A stretch of DNA of 64,000 nucleotides from Desulfobacter vibrioformis DSM 8776 (GCF_000745975.1 NZ_JQKJ01000011.1:1-64000); one strand, 5' to 3'. Shown: positions 54,765 to 63,948, counted from the first letter of the stretch. The notes: generated by a model from the sequence alone, not told the origin. A program made the numbers and translations.

Positions 54765-54956
54765 ATGTGTGAAGCCAATGCATATCTCGTGGACAAGAGT
54801 GGACAGGAGTCTCTTTTTCTGGAGGCTGTGGACAAGGTGGAACCCGAAGAAGAGGGTATCCGCCTGGTGTCCATTTTCGGTGAACAAAAATTTATAAAAG
54901 GAAAGATTCATTCCCTGTCCCTGGTGGACCATAAGGTATTTATCAGCCCTGAATAG
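54765..54956 (+). CDS. CooT-family small nickel-binding protein
   Basis: 63 aa beginning MCEANAYLVDKSGQE. The Cys at position 2 is the nickel ligand in CooT. The rest follows the family pattern: ALEAVDKVE-like segment, IRLVSIFGEQKFIKGKIHSL and a hydrophobic end (HKVFISPE). CooT was described as a Ni chaperone for CO dehydrogenase maturation in Rhodospirillum. No CODH gene is in this window, but other nickel enzymes (hydrogenase, CODH) are expected in such organisms. AGGAG precedes ATG 54765. Confidence 0.85.
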   Translation: MCEANAYLVDKSGQESLFLEAVDKVEPEEEGIRLVSIFGEQKFIKGKIHSLSLVDHKVFISPE

Positions 54957-54998
54957 CAGCAGGGTTTCCCCAGCAGGGTTTCCATAGATCCGAAACAC

Positions 54999-55045
54999 AA
55001 AAGGCAGGCCGGATACGCGTATCCGGGCGCGCCTTTGATTTTTAT
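54999..55045. terminator. bidirectional terminator
   Basis: AAAGGC...GCCTTT encloses the perfect palindrome CCGGATACGCGTATCCGG (55009-55026). It has a T-rich tail on the plus strand (GATTTTTATATT) and TTTTGTGTTT on the minus strand. It separates the CooT gene from the NfnAB operon. Confidence 0.8.
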
Positions 55046-55057
55046 ATTATTTAGAGC

Positions 55058-56461
55058 TTACCAGCCAAGGGTCAGATAAGCATGGATGGAGTTGGCTGCA
55101 GAACGGCCTGCACCCATGGCAAGGATAACCGTGGCCGCGCCTGTAACGATGTCGCCGCCGGCCCAGACGCCTCTTTTGGATGTTTTGCCGTTGCTGGAAT
55201 CTGCAATAATATTACCCCATTTATTCAAAGCCAGATCCGGGGTCGTATTGGTGAGCAGCGGGTTTGCGTTGGATCCCAAAGCCACGACAACCAGATCACA
55301 GTCTATTTTAAACTCGCTGTCTTCAATAGCCATGGGCCGGCGGCGGCCGGAAGCATCAGGTTCGCCCAGTTCCATTTTCAGACATTCAATACCGGTTAAC
55401 CTTCCATTTTCATCACCTAAGAACCGGATGGGATTGGTCAGCAGGACAAATTCGATTTTTTCCTCTTCTGCATGGTGCAACTCTTCGTTTCTTGCGGGCA
55501 TCTCTTCCCTGGAGCGCCTGTAAACAACCTTGACAGAGTCTGCACCTAAACGCATGGCTGTTCTGGCAGAGTCCATGGCCACGTTACCGGCTCCTATAAT
55601 CACGACATTTTTACCCCGGGCAATGGGGGTGTCGTATTTCGGGAACAGATACCCTTTCATCAGATTGGTCCGGGTCAGGTATTCATTGGCAGAATAAATA
55701 CCAATGAGGTTTTCGCCGGGCAGGTTCATGAATTTAGGAAGCCCTGCACCCACGCCGATATATACTGCGTCATAGCCTTCGTCAAACAGTTCGTCAACGG
55801 TGATGGTGGCACCGATGACACAGTTGCATTCAATCTTTGCTCCCATTTTTTCAAGGGTGGCCACTTCCGATGCAACAATTTCCTTGGGCAGACGGAATTC
55901 AGGAATTCCGTACACCAGAACCCCGCCGGGTTTGTGAAATGCTTCAAAGATGGTGACATCATGGCCCTTGGTTAAAAGGTCACCCGCAACGGTCAGGCCG
56001 GAGGGACCGGAACCGATAACCGCTACTTTTTTGCCGGTTTTTTTAGCCACAACAGGTGCTTCACCAATACCGTGTTTGCGTTCCCAGTCCGCAGCAAAGC
56101 GTTCAAGATAACCAATGGCAACGGGTTGTTCTCTTTTGCCGAGCAGGCATTTGCCTTCACACTGTTCTTCCTGGGGACAGACCCTGCCGCAGACAGCGGG
56201 AAGGGCATTACGTTCCCAAAGTTTTTTGGCTGCCGCGGAAAAATCACCATCAGCGATGCATTTGATAAACGCAGGAATGGATACGGAAACCGGGCATCCA
56301 TCCATGCAGGCGGGTTTTTTGCATTGCAGGCAGCGTTTGGCTTCGGTGATTGCCATCTCTTCGGTAAGGCCCAAGGGAACTTCCAAAAAATTTCTGCGCC
56401 TGACATCCGGATCCTGTTCCGGCATCACTACCCGATCAATTGGTTCTTTTTTACCAACCAT
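55058..56461 (-). CDS. nfnB: NfnB/SudA-type NADPH-dependent oxidoreductase subunit
   Basis: 467 aa. The N-terminal domain binds two [4Fe-4S] clusters (CLQCKKPACMDGCPV, about residues 45-59, and CGRVCPQEEQCEGKC, about 91-105). Two Rossmann folds follow for FAD (VAVIGSGPSGLTVAGDLL) and NADPH (VVIIGAGNVAMDSARTAMRLG). With the 279-aa subunit encoded just upstream it forms the bifurcating NADH-dependent ferredoxin:NADP oxidoreductase, which couples NADPH oxidation to reduction of NAD and ferredoxin or the reverse. It is also close to glutamate synthase small subunits (GltD), but the NfnA-type neighbour decides the call. Confidence 0.9.
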   Translation of the reverse strand: MVGKKEPIDRVVMPEQDPDVRRRNFLEVPLGLTEEMAITEAKRCLQCKKPACMDGCPVSVSIPAFIKCIADGDFSAAAKKLWERNALPAVCGRVCPQEEQCEGKCLLGKREQPVAIGYLERFAADWERKHGIGEAPVVAKKTGKKVAVIGSGPSGLTVAGDLLTKGHDVTIFEAFHKPGGVLVYGIPEFRLPKEIVASEVATLEKMGAKIECNCVIGATITVDELFDEGYDAVYIGVGAGLPKFMNLPGENLIGIYSANEYLTRTNLMKGYLFPKYDTPIARGKNVVIIGAGNVAMDSARTAMRLGADSVKVVYRRSREEMPARNEELHHAEEEKIEFVLLTNPIRFLGDENGRLTGIECLKMELGEPDASGRRRPMAIEDSEFKIDCDLVVVALGSNANPLLTNTTPDLALNKWGNIIADSSNGKTSKRGVWAGGDIVTGAATVILAMGAGRSAANSIHAYLTLGW

Positions 56462-56496
56462 TTATTCCTCCATATATATCCCAAGAAACGGGCGCG

Positions 56497-57336
56497 TTAA
56501 TTTGCATTACACTTGCATTTGTTGTAAGCATCCATGGACTGTTTCTCAACTTGGGTATAGGATGCAAGCCGTTTGGCAAGTCCATCAAAATCAACCTGGT
56601 GGCCGTCAAATTCAGGGCCGTCCACGCAGGCAAACTTTGTCTTTCCGCCCACAGATACCCGGCATCCGCCGCACATTCCCGTGCCGTCCACCATGATGGG
56701 GTTCAGGCTGACCATGGTCTTGACGCCTTTTTCCTTGGTGATCAGGCTGCAGAATTTCATCATGGGAATGGGGCCGATGGCCACAACCAGGGCAATGTCC
56801 TCTTTTTCAATGGTCTCTTTGAGTACCTCCGTAACAAATCCGTGATGGCCCTTGGAGCCGTCATCCGTGCAGATATACAGGTGATCGGAGGCTTTCCGCA
56901 TTTTTTCTTCCAGAATGAGCAGGTCGTAAGTCCTGGAACCCAGAATCGCTGTGACCTCATTGCCGGCAGCCTTCAGGGCCCGTGCAATGGGGTGCAGTAC
57001 GGCAATGCCGGTGCCGCCGCCCACGCAGACAACCTTGCCTATCTTGTCAATATGGGTGGGCGCACCCAAAGGACCGATGAGTGCAAAATATTCTTCGCCG
57101 ACCTTCAAATCTTTGAACCGGGCCGTGGATTTGCCGACGACCATGTAAATGATGGTAATGGTGCCTTTTTCAGGATCCGTGTCCGCCATGGTCAGCGGGA
57201 CGCGTTCGCCGGTCTCGTCTGCCTGAAGAATGACAAACTGGCCGGGTCTGGCCTTTTTGGATATACGAGGAGCTTCTATTTCGTTGAGGATAATGGTTCC
57301 CTGGGCCAATTCCTCACGATGCACTATTCTTGCCAT
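56497..57336 (-). CDS. nfnA: NfnA/SudB-type NAD-binding subunit with [2Fe-2S] cluster
   Basis: 279 aa. An FAD-binding barrel (ARPGQFVILQADETGERVPL, about residues 30-49; IYMVVGKSTA), an NAD-binding fold (VVCVGGGTGIAVLHPIARAL, about 102-121) and a C-terminal [2Fe-2S] site MCGGCRVSVGGKTKFAC with an upstream Asp (DGTG, about 222). The Asp plus three Cys ligand set matches NfnA. It is the first gene of the minus-strand nfnAB operon, with TACGGAGGATA before ATG 57336 and 35 bases between the genes. Confidence 0.92.
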   Translation of the reverse strand: MARIVHREELAQGTIILNEIEAPRISKKARPGQFVILQADETGERVPLTMADTDPEKGTITIIYMVVGKSTARFKDLKVGEEYFALIGPLGAPTHIDKIGKVVCVGGGTGIAVLHPIARALKAAGNEVTAILGSRTYDLLILEEKMRKASDHLYICTDDGSKGHHGFVTEVLKETIEKEDIALVVAIGPIPMMKFCSLITKEKGVKTMVSLNPIMVDGTGMCGGCRVSVGGKTKFACVDGPEFDGHQVDFDGLAKRLASYTQVEKQSMDAYNKCKCNAN

Positions 57337-57548
57337 TATTATCCTCCGTATTTGAGTTTGGAATCATCTCAATTTTATGGCATTGAGGGCAAACATCCTT
57401 AATAAATTTCATAACAGGTCATCTTATTGATCACTTTGCCTAAAATCAAGTAGAAACCCGTTATGGAATAATACATAATTGATTTAATTTCTATGCTCCG
57501 GCTGTAAATTGCATGGATATTGTTTTATAAAAAACTGTCGGGCCAGTA

Positions 57549-59492
57549 TCAAATAAGGGTTTCAAAATAATCCGGAGTGATGACATCCCCAATTTTTTTC
57601 TTCAGATCCAGGAGTGCCGATTTTTGTGCTGCCAGGATTTCAAACAGTTTTTCCGGAAGGTTTTCTTCCTTTGCATATGCTTTTTCCTGAAGTTCAATGC
57701 GCTGGATGATTTTTTCCGTGTACAGGGCAAACTGCATATCATAAAGGGATCTGGGATAGTCCTTGTCAATGATTTGCCCGAACAGTCCGGCCAGATCATT
57801 GTAGCAGGGCAGGTTGCCGATGGGGGTGGACAGATGTCCGACTTCGTTATGGGCATATCTTTCCAGCCAGGCCAGCCATACTTTGACATCCCGTTTTTCT
57901 CCGAGAAGCTTGTCTGAATGGCCGCCCCTGGCCCGGTGGGTCAGAAAATAGTTCAGGCCTGCCATCACCGGCCTAAAAGGCTCCCTGATGGCCGGGTTGT
58001 TGAAGAATTTGAACTGGGCATCCATGTAATCGCCCAGGGCGCCGGGGATAAAGGGGGCGTTGGCCCAGGGGGCACGTTTAATGCCTGTGACCCCGACTTC
58101 TGTGGATGTGGTCGCAGATACAATACAGGCACCGATGACAACGCCGGCATCCGGGGTCTTTGCGACCCACACCGGCGGCATGGTGTCCGCGTCCCTGCCT
58201 GAATAGGTGAATATCCGTGTCACCACCCCTTCGGGATTGGCTGCTTCAGGCGAGTAGTTGTCCAGGTTTTCCGAGGCCATGGTGCACCTGGAATTGGGAT
58301 GGGATATGGGGATGGACTCGGCCTTGTCATTGGTTTTGCCCTGGTGCCATTCACCCTGGAAGTTGATTCCCTTTTCCGGGGCAGGTTCCATATTGCCAAC
58401 CCAGTGGGGTTTGAGATTTTCGTCAATAAGGACATTTGACCAGATCACTTCGTGGCCGGGTTGCCGCAGTACTTTCATCAACAACGGATCCCCTTCAATG
58501 TTCAGACCCTCCACAATCCCGAATATCCCGTTTTCCGGATTAATGGTGCGGATGCTGCCGTCTTGGGAAATCCACATCTGGGCCAGGTCATCGCCTATAA
58601 ATACATTTCCGGCCATGGCCGTGGTGGTTTTTCCGCATCCGGAAGGGGCCGCGCCTGCACACCAGGTAGTCCGGCCACCGGGTCCGCCGATGCCCGTAAT
58701 AAACATATGTTCGGACAACTCCCTGCCCCGCTCCTGGTATACGGCCTTGTCCACGGCAAACCTGTGATTGCCCTTTTTAAGCAGCAGGGTATTTCCGGCA
58801 TAGGTGCATTTCCAGGCATAGGTGGTCTGATATTTCCGGTCCATGAACACCCGGGCCTGGGGAAGGTCCTCGGTGCGGTTCAGGCCTTCGGAGTGTACAT
58901 TGGTGAAAAAATATCCTTTTTGCGTAACTTCGCGGTCGAAATCATCAAAGGCGTTTCGGTAAAGCAGCTCTGCGCTGTGGGATATATAGGCAGAGGATGT
59001 AATCTCCAAGGCAGGGTTGGCTACAGGGGACCCCACAGGCCCTCTCATGTAAAATCCAACGATCATGGTCAGGTTTTCCATGATGCCTGACATGTTGTTT
59101 TCAATTTCCTGCGCGGCTTTTTCGGGGGGCATGCGGTTGGCAAGGCTGGATACCAGGTCCTGGGGTTCGGCGATGTAGTAGGTGCGGTCCACAATCCTTC
59201 CCTGTTCACCGGCCAGGTCAAAATGGATGGTGTGCCCTGCCATGGCAAGGGGGCGTTCCTCGCCCCTTTCAAGGGCAATTTTCCGGATGGCATCCTTGTC
59301 TTCATCTGATCCGGTATTAATAAATACTTTTGACGGCCTGCAAAGCGCAATGGCGTTGGCGATACGGATCCGTACCTCCGGGTGCTTGATCCTGGCCATC
59401 TTGGCTGATTGTGTGCTGTCAAGTTTTAATTCAAATAGATTTTGGGCCTGGGTGGGAGTACTGATTTTTCCAAGGGTATTTAAAGGGTCCAT
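57549..59492 (-). CDS. pckG: phosphoenolpyruvate carboxykinase (GTP-type, divergent P-loop)
   Basis: 647 aa. It interconverts oxaloacetate and PEP with GTP (or a related nucleotide), feeding gluconeogenesis from TCA intermediates. The kinase P-loop reads APSGCGKTTTAMA (about residues 282-294) where textbook GTP enzymes have FPSACGKTNLAM. Metal-site residues follow in FIGDDLAQMWI (298-308). GYFFTNVHSEGLN, PISHPNSRCTMASENLDN and GGPGGRTTWCAGA are further family-like blocks. I recall the PSGCGKTTT form in some archaeal PEPCKs, so this may be an archaeal-like branch. It stands alone; no inducer site was seen. Confidence 0.88.
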   Translation of the reverse strand: MDPLNTLGKISTPTQAQNLFELKLDSTQSAKMARIKHPEVRIRIANAIALCRPSKVFINTGSDEDKDAIRKIALERGEERPLAMAGHTIHFDLAGEQGRIVDRTYYIAEPQDLVSSLANRMPPEKAAQEIENNMSGIMENLTMIVGFYMRGPVGSPVANPALEITSSAYISHSAELLYRNAFDDFDREVTQKGYFFTNVHSEGLNRTEDLPQARVFMDRKYQTTYAWKCTYAGNTLLLKKGNHRFAVDKAVYQERGRELSEHMFITGIGGPGGRTTWCAGAAPSGCGKTTTAMAGNVFIGDDLAQMWISQDGSIRTINPENGIFGIVEGLNIEGDPLLMKVLRQPGHEVIWSNVLIDENLKPHWVGNMEPAPEKGINFQGEWHQGKTNDKAESIPISHPNSRCTMASENLDNYSPEAANPEGVVTRIFTYSGRDADTMPPVWVAKTPDAGVVIGACIVSATTSTEVGVTGIKRAPWANAPFIPGALGDYMDAQFKFFNNPAIREPFRPVMAGLNYFLTHRARGGHSDKLLGEKRDVKVWLAWLERYAHNEVGHLSTPIGNLPCYNDLAGLFGQIIDKDYPRSLYDMQFALYTEKIIQRIELQEKAYAKEENLPEKLFEILAAQKSALLDLKKKIGDVITPDYFETLI

Positions 59493-59681
59493 AGGTAATA
59501 ATTTAAGTCCAAATAATGTTTATGGATTGTCAAGGTTCAAAGGCTTGTGTCTACCATTTAATCCGGGAAAATTAAATAAAATATTACAATTTGGTGAAAA
59601 AAAGAAAATATGCACGGGAGGAATAAATTATGATAAAACCATGGCATTGAGTAAAGAAACAATAATGTCGGGAGGCAGTTT

Positions 59682-60608
59682 ATGACACATATATTTGCAG
59701 ATCTTCATAACCACACCACTGCATCTGACGGGGATTTTTCCCCCGGTGACCTGGTGGCCCGGGCTGCGGGCATGGGGATCAAGGTTCTGGGGGTGACCGA
59801 TCATGATACCCTGGACGGACTTGAATCTGCACTGGATGCAGGGAAAAGACAGGGTATAGAGGTCTTTCCGGGAGTTGAGATCTCCGTGCGCTTTAACCGG
59901 GCATTTTTCACGGGCACCCTGCACCTGCTGACCTATTTTTCAAGCGCGCTGTTAAAAGATTCAGGGTTTATCACGCGATTTAAAACCCTGCTGGCTGCAG
60001 GACGGGGCCAGAGTCTGGTCCGGGCAAGAATTGAGAAGATCAACGAAGTCTTCGGTTCTTCCGGAAAATTCCCTTTATTATCAAGGGATCTTGCCTTTGA
60101 AGACATTGCCGCATATTCGGCCAATGCCTCCCGCCGTCATTTTGCCCTGGCCCTGGCCGAGAAACTGGGTATTTCGGACAAAGATACCATTACCCGGATC
60201 ATCGGCAATGACAGTCCTGCCTATCTGCCTTCGGGAGTGGACCTTGAGCAGGTGAGGGGGTTTTTAAACACTGAACCTGTGGTCGCAGTACTGGCCCACC
60301 CGGCTGCCGGTTCGTTTCCCGGGGAAGGGCATTACAAGGAGGTGCTGCCGCCCCTGGAAACCGTGGTGCGTCTGCTGCCCGAGGTTCTGGACGCCGGTGT
60401 CAAAGGCCTTGAAGTCCATTATCCGGGCCATGCACCGGAACATAGGGCACTGCTTCTGGCCTGGGCGCAGAAATATAATCTGCTTGTCACCGGCGGTTCT
60501 GACTGCCATGACAGCGCCAGCCGTCCTTTGGGGGCAGCAGGGGCGGATGAACAGGAATTTATGCGGTTAAAGCAGGAGGTGCTGTGCGTAGAAAAGAAAA
60601 GCAGATAA
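59682..60608 (+). CDS. PHP-domain phosphoesterase (YciV/RNase AM-like)
   Basis: 308 aa. The PHP metal-site motifs are complete: DLHNHTTASDG (residues 8-18), GVTDHDTLDG (about 37-46), FPGVEISV (about 65-72), VAVLAHPAA (about 203-211) and GGSDCHD near 275. The closest described relatives hydrolyse 3',5'-nucleoside bisphosphates or trim RNA 5' ends. GGGAGGCAG precedes ATG 59682. The next gene starts inside its 3' end (25-base overlap). Confidence 0.87.
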   Translation: MTHIFADLHNHTTASDGDFSPGDLVARAAGMGIKVLGVTDHDTLDGLESALDAGKRQGIEVFPGVEISVRFNRAFFTGTLHLLTYFSSALLKDSGFITRFKTLLAAGRGQSLVRARIEKINEVFGSSGKFPLLSRDLAFEDIAAYSANASRRHFALALAEKLGISDKDTITRIIGNDSPAYLPSGVDLEQVRGFLNTEPVVAVLAHPAAGSFPGEGHYKEVLPPLETVVRLLPEVLDAGVKGLEVHYPGHAPEHRALLLAWAQKYNLLVTGGSDCHDSASRPLGAAGADEQEFMRLKQEVLCVEKKSR

Positions 60609-61039
60609 CCGATCAGGATCAGGTTGAGGGCATCATAAAACAGGCCAAAGTCTGCCGTTTAGGCCTGTCAGACAACGGGCAACCCTATGTGGTGCCTTTG
60701 CATTTCGGATATGCTCCGCCTTTTTTATATTTTCATGGGGCAGATAAGGGACGAAAACTTGATATCCTGGCTGCCAACGCCCGGGTCTGCTTTGAGTTTG
60801 ATAGACTTGAAAAGATCAATAAACACGCATCTGCCTGCAACTGGGGGGCTTGTTATACCAGCATCATTGGTGAAGGAACGGCACGTATTCTTGTTGATCA
60901 GGAAGAGAAGATTAACGGCCTGAACTGTATTATGGCCCAGTACAGCTCCCGCACCTTTGAATTTGGGGCGGAGGATCTGGCTGAAACCGCCGTGATTGAG
61001 GTCAGGATACTAAGGATGACTGCCAAGCGGTCCGGGTAA
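60584..61039 (+). CDS. pyridoxamine 5'-phosphate oxidase family protein (NimA-like)
   Basis: 151 aa from GTG 60584, with GCAGGAGGTGCT just upstream. A split-barrel flavin-binding fold: VCRLGLSDNGQPYVVPLHFG (about residues 22-41), FLYFHGADKGRKLDIL, VCFEFDR and the YTSIIGEGTARIL strand. The 5-nitroimidazole reductase (Nim) branch shares these segments. It likely binds FMN or haem; the substrate is not predictable. It overlaps the PHP gene, so the two are translationally coupled. Confidence 0.82.
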   Translation: MRRKEKQITDQDQVEGIIKQAKVCRLGLSDNGQPYVVPLHFGYAPPFLYFHGADKGRKLDILAANARVCFEFDRLEKINKHASACNWGACYTSIIGEGTARILVDQEEKINGLNCIMAQYSSRTFEFGAEDLAETAVIEVRILRMTAKRSG

Positions 61040-61089
61040 GGCCCAATGCAATAAATAAGATAATTCCAATTAAAACCATGAAGCGCTTA

Positions 61090-61836
61090 TCAACGACGCT
61101 TAAATTCAGGTTCACTGGATCTTGTTTCCTCTTCAGTGCGTGTTTTACCGTCCTGGTGTTTTTTGTTCTGGGGAGGATGCGTCTTGCGCTGATTGCGATT
61201 ATCCTGTTCCTGCTTCATTTTGTTGTGACCAGGGTGACGTGGATCCATGGCCCGTTTTCCTGGAGACTGTCTGCGTTGGTCCATTTCATCACGCCGTTTG
61301 TCTTTTTGAACTGGGTCCTTTTGTAATTGCCGAGACCCCTCTCTACGCGGGGCTTTGTAGCGTGAATCCTTTTTTTGTTGGTACTTGTTATTATACCGTG
61401 GGTCCCTGGGGTGAGGATCTTTTTTTTGCCGGTGTTTGTCATTCCCGCGGGGGGCCGCCTTGGGGGGGCGATATTTTGGATCCTTTGACGGAGGCTGATC
61501 GTGCCCATCGTATTTATGATCGCGGTGATCATTATGGAAATGGCGCCCCTTCCATCTGGTGTCCGATGGCCAGTGCGTACGAGGCAACGCGATCCAGTTT
61601 CCGCCTTTGGTTCTGCTATAGTACCACCGTTGACTGTTATAGAAATAGTAATAGCCGTGGTAGTTGTAGTACGGCTGTTCGTACAGGATTACCGTGTAAG
61701 GCAAGGCTGGCACGACCGTCACATTGGATTGGTAATAGGGATCAGAATAGTAGCTGTCAGCCGGAACCACACACCCTGAAAAGAGGACTGCGCTGCTGAC
61801 AAGCATGAGTAGAGCGAGTAGTGTTAATCTGTTCAT
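61090..61836 (-). CDS. predicted lipoprotein with Tyr-rich head and very basic low-complexity tail
   Basis: 248 aa. Signal peptide with lipobox LFSGC (lipidated Cys at residue 21). Residues 28-75 are Tyr-rich (PYYNYHGYYYFYNSQRWYY). From about 85 to the end there is a disordered, strongly basic tail (repeated K/R/D/Q/P, for example QKKDSRYKAPRR). The function is unknown; attachment to outer-membrane, peptidoglycan or polyanion surfaces is conceivable. AAGGTAATGT precedes the start, 19 bases after the DeoR gene. A long frame on the opposite strand is rejected because only this one has a lipobox and ribosome binding site. Confidence 0.7.
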   Translation of the reverse strand: MNRLTLLALLMLVSSAVLFSGCVVPADSYYSDPYYQSNVTVVPALPYTVILYEQPYYNYHGYYYFYNSQRWYYSRTKGGNWIALPRTHWPSDTRWKGRHFHNDHRDHKYDGHDQPPSKDPKYRPPKAAPRGNDKHRQKKDPHPRDPRYNNKYQQKKDSRYKAPRREGSRQLQKDPVQKDKRRDEMDQRRQSPGKRAMDPRHPGHNKMKQEQDNRNQRKTHPPQNKKHQDGKTRTEEETRSSEPEFKRR

Positions 61837-61855
61837 ACATTACCTTATTTATATC

Positions 61856-62611
61856 TTATAAATATATCGTGCCCGACTGTCGGCATATTGTTTTAAGCTG
61901 TTCGTCCTTTTTCCCGGAAGAGATCAGATAGTCTATTTCATGAAACGATGCTATCTGTACCGCTCCGCAATGGTGGAATTTGGTTTCATCACTTAAAATC
62001 ATACGGCATCTGCCATTTTTAAGCATGGCGCGGGCCACCTCTGCTTCTTCAAGGTTGGTGTCCATAAATGCATGTTTCATGTCAATGGCAGCCACCCCCA
62101 CAATGGTCATATCCACAAAAGTTCGGGAAATGAGTTCAATGGTGATCTCTCCTAAGCATTCCCGCTGCAACGGCATGTAGCGGCCCCCAAGAATATATGT
62201 TTTATGGGTGGGGTTGTCGGCCGAGGCAATATCCGCCAAAAGCGGGGAGTTGGTGTAGATGGTAATGTCATCCACGGTGGGAAGCTTGCCTGCCAGGGCC
62301 AGGGTGGTGGAACCGCAATCAATGAATAAGCGCATTCCAGGGGTGATAAATTTAATTGCCTGCTGGGCAATATATTCTTTTTCCTGTACCTGGGATTCAA
62401 ACCGCTCCGGGAAGCTTGGCTCTGTTTTATGCCGCAGGCTTACAGCACCGCCATGCACCCTGCGCAGTACATTGTCCTGTTCCAATTCCACAAGATCCCG
62501 CCGGATGGTCTCTTGGGTAACTTCAAGGGCGGATGAAAGATCAGGCACCGAGACCCGCCCTTTTTTTTGAATTTCCTGTTTAATGTGGGTAAGACGATCA
62601 GTTTTTTTCAT
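61856..62611 (-). CDS. DeoR/GlpR-family transcriptional regulator
   Basis: 251 aa from ATG 62611; a frame extension to 62677 adds a hydrophobic stretch unlike the family. N-terminal DeoR helix-turn-helix (RVSVPDLSSALEVTQETIRRDL, about residues 17-38, with the EVTQETIRRDL signature). A C-terminal sugar-phosphate sensor follows (FIDCGSTTLALAGKL; TIYTNSPLLADI; LGGRYMPLQRECLG; SDETKFHHCG). It represses carbohydrate or glycerol operons and is released by a phosphorylated sugar. It lies directly after the FAD oxidoreductase, which supports a glycerol-3-phosphate repressor (GlpR) role by context. Confidence 0.9.
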   Translation of the reverse strand: MKKTDRLTHIKQEIQKKGRVSVPDLSSALEVTQETIRRDLVELEQDNVLRRVHGGAVSLRHKTEPSFPERFESQVQEKEYIAQQAIKFITPGMRLFIDCGSTTLALAGKLPTVDDITIYTNSPLLADIASADNPTHKTYILGGRYMPLQRECLGEITIELISRTFVDMTIVGVAAIDMKHAFMDTNLEEAEVARAMLKNGRCRMILSDETKFHHCGAVQIASFHEIDYLISSGKKDEQLKTICRQSGTIYL

Positions 62612-62709
62612 GCATGGGATCCATAGGATAAAATATTTGCTTTTCTGAACAAAAAAATGTAACGCATTTATCTGCAAAAATAAACTGAATATTGAAAGGT
62701 AATCCGGAA

Positions 62710-63948
62710 TTATGGCGTGGTGACGTGCCTTGGTGCGTAAAATATTTCCATACAGGTGTCTGTTTTGCCCGGTGCCAGGTTTACCCCTTTAAAGGCAATT
62801 CTGTACCGGGGCAGAAAAGAGCCTTTCTTCTCCTGTACTATCTTGTTGTTTACCGCCAATGAAATGGTTCCGCACAAGCGTTTTTGTGCATGCAGGTTAA
62901 TATCTGCCTTTATTGAACCGGCATTGGCAGGTATTCTTACGCACTGAATATCACTGGTAAATTCTTTGGGGCAGATTACAGGTATCAACTGTGAAGCCGC
63001 AACCGGTGTGCGCAGTTCCACGGCAAGCTTTTTGCCAAGCTTGCACCCCTCCACAAAAGAGTAGTCACCGGGATCCCCCGGGTGCAGGACATTGCCGCAG
63101 GCCATGATAGCAGGCAAATCAGATTGTCCGTACTGGTCCACAACAAGCCGGTTGTTCTGCATGAAGGGTTCTAAATTGCTGGCATAGGCAAGGGTGTTTT
63201 CTGCTGTGAACCTGCCGGAGAAGACCACGCTGTCACAGGGGATAAACCGTTTTGCTTCTCCATGTCGTGTGGTTTGCCGGACGGTGATGCCTTCAACATG
63301 ATCTATCCCTTGAATGGCGGTGATGCGGGTGCTGCAGTGTACTGGAATTCGGCGTGCCAGGGTATACAGGGAAAGGGGACGGTAGGTGGCAATCTCCTGT
63401 TCTTGTTCAAGCATGGCAACCACTTTGCCGCCCTTTCCCAGCAGGGTGGCAAGGGCGGAGAAACTTACTATTTCCGTGCCCACAATAATAGTGCGGCCAA
63501 AAGGAAGGGTTTTGTTTTGGTTGCAAATACGTTGCAGGGCACCGGTGGTCATCACTTCCAGCGGACGAAGGCCTGAGGTGAGCAGACCATGGCGGGTTGA
63601 CTCCCTGCACCCTGTGGCCAGCACCACTTTTCGTGCATTCATGGTGGACAGGCCTTCCGGAGTGCGTACGCTGACCTCTCCTTTGGGAGTTACCTTTAAT
63701 GCGGTGGTATTGGTCTGAATATTGGAGGCAGAGACCTTTTTTGAAATTTTTTTGATAAAGGCTTTTGCCGTCATCGGGTATTTATATACATTGATTCCAA
63801 AGCTGCGATGGCCGCAGGTGAGCGGAATACCACCCCAGTAATTTTCACGTTCCAGTATACGGTATGACACGCCTGCAGCTTCCAGGGAGTGGGCAATACC
63901 AAGCCCGGCAGGGCCGGAACCGATGATGATGACATCGTATTGTTTCAT
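62710..63948 (-). CDS. NAD(P)/FAD-dependent oxidoreductase, glycerol-3-phosphate-dehydrogenase-associated type
   Basis: 412 aa. FAD-binding start DVIIIGSGPAGLGIAHSLEAAG (residues 5-26), a conserved NYWGGIPLTCGH (about 37-48), the ATG motif VVLATGCRES (about 112-121) and a late FAD segment MACGNVLHPGD (about 280-290). Such proteins occur in operons with GlpA-type dehydrogenases and DUF1667 proteins in anaerobes (recalled) and pass electrons from the dehydrogenase. The DeoR/GlpR regulator downstream fits. Another gene ends immediately upstream (63951). Confidence 0.75.
   Translation of the reverse strand: MKQYDVIIIGSGPAGLGIAHSLEAAGVSYRILERENYWGGIPLTCGHRSFGINVYKYPMTAKAFIKKISKKVSASNIQTNTTALKVTPKGEVSVRTPEGLSTMNARKVVLATGCRESTRHGLLTSGLRPLEVMTTGALQRICNQNKTLPFGRTIIVGTEIVSFSALATLLGKGGKVVAMLEQEQEIATYRPLSLYTLARRIPVHCSTRITAIQGIDHVEGITVRQTTRHGEAKRFIPCDSVVFSGRFTAENTLAYASNLEPFMQNNRLVVDQYGQSDLPAIMACGNVLHPGDPGDYSFVEGCKLGKKLAVELRTPVAASQLIPVICPKEFTSDIQCVRIPANAGSIKADINLHAQKRLCGTISLAVNNKIVQEKKGSFLPRYRIAFKGVNLAPGKTDTCMEIFYAPRHVTTP

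Noticed and set aside
57314-57412. 32-codon minus-strand frame with CPQCH ahead of nfnA
   Set aside because: No ribosome binding site, overlaps the nfnA start in another frame, and is too short to support from sequence alone.
61122-61799. 225-aa plus-strand frame opposite the lipoprotein
   Set aside because: Lacks a supporting start site and family pattern; the minus frame has a lipobox and ribosome binding site.
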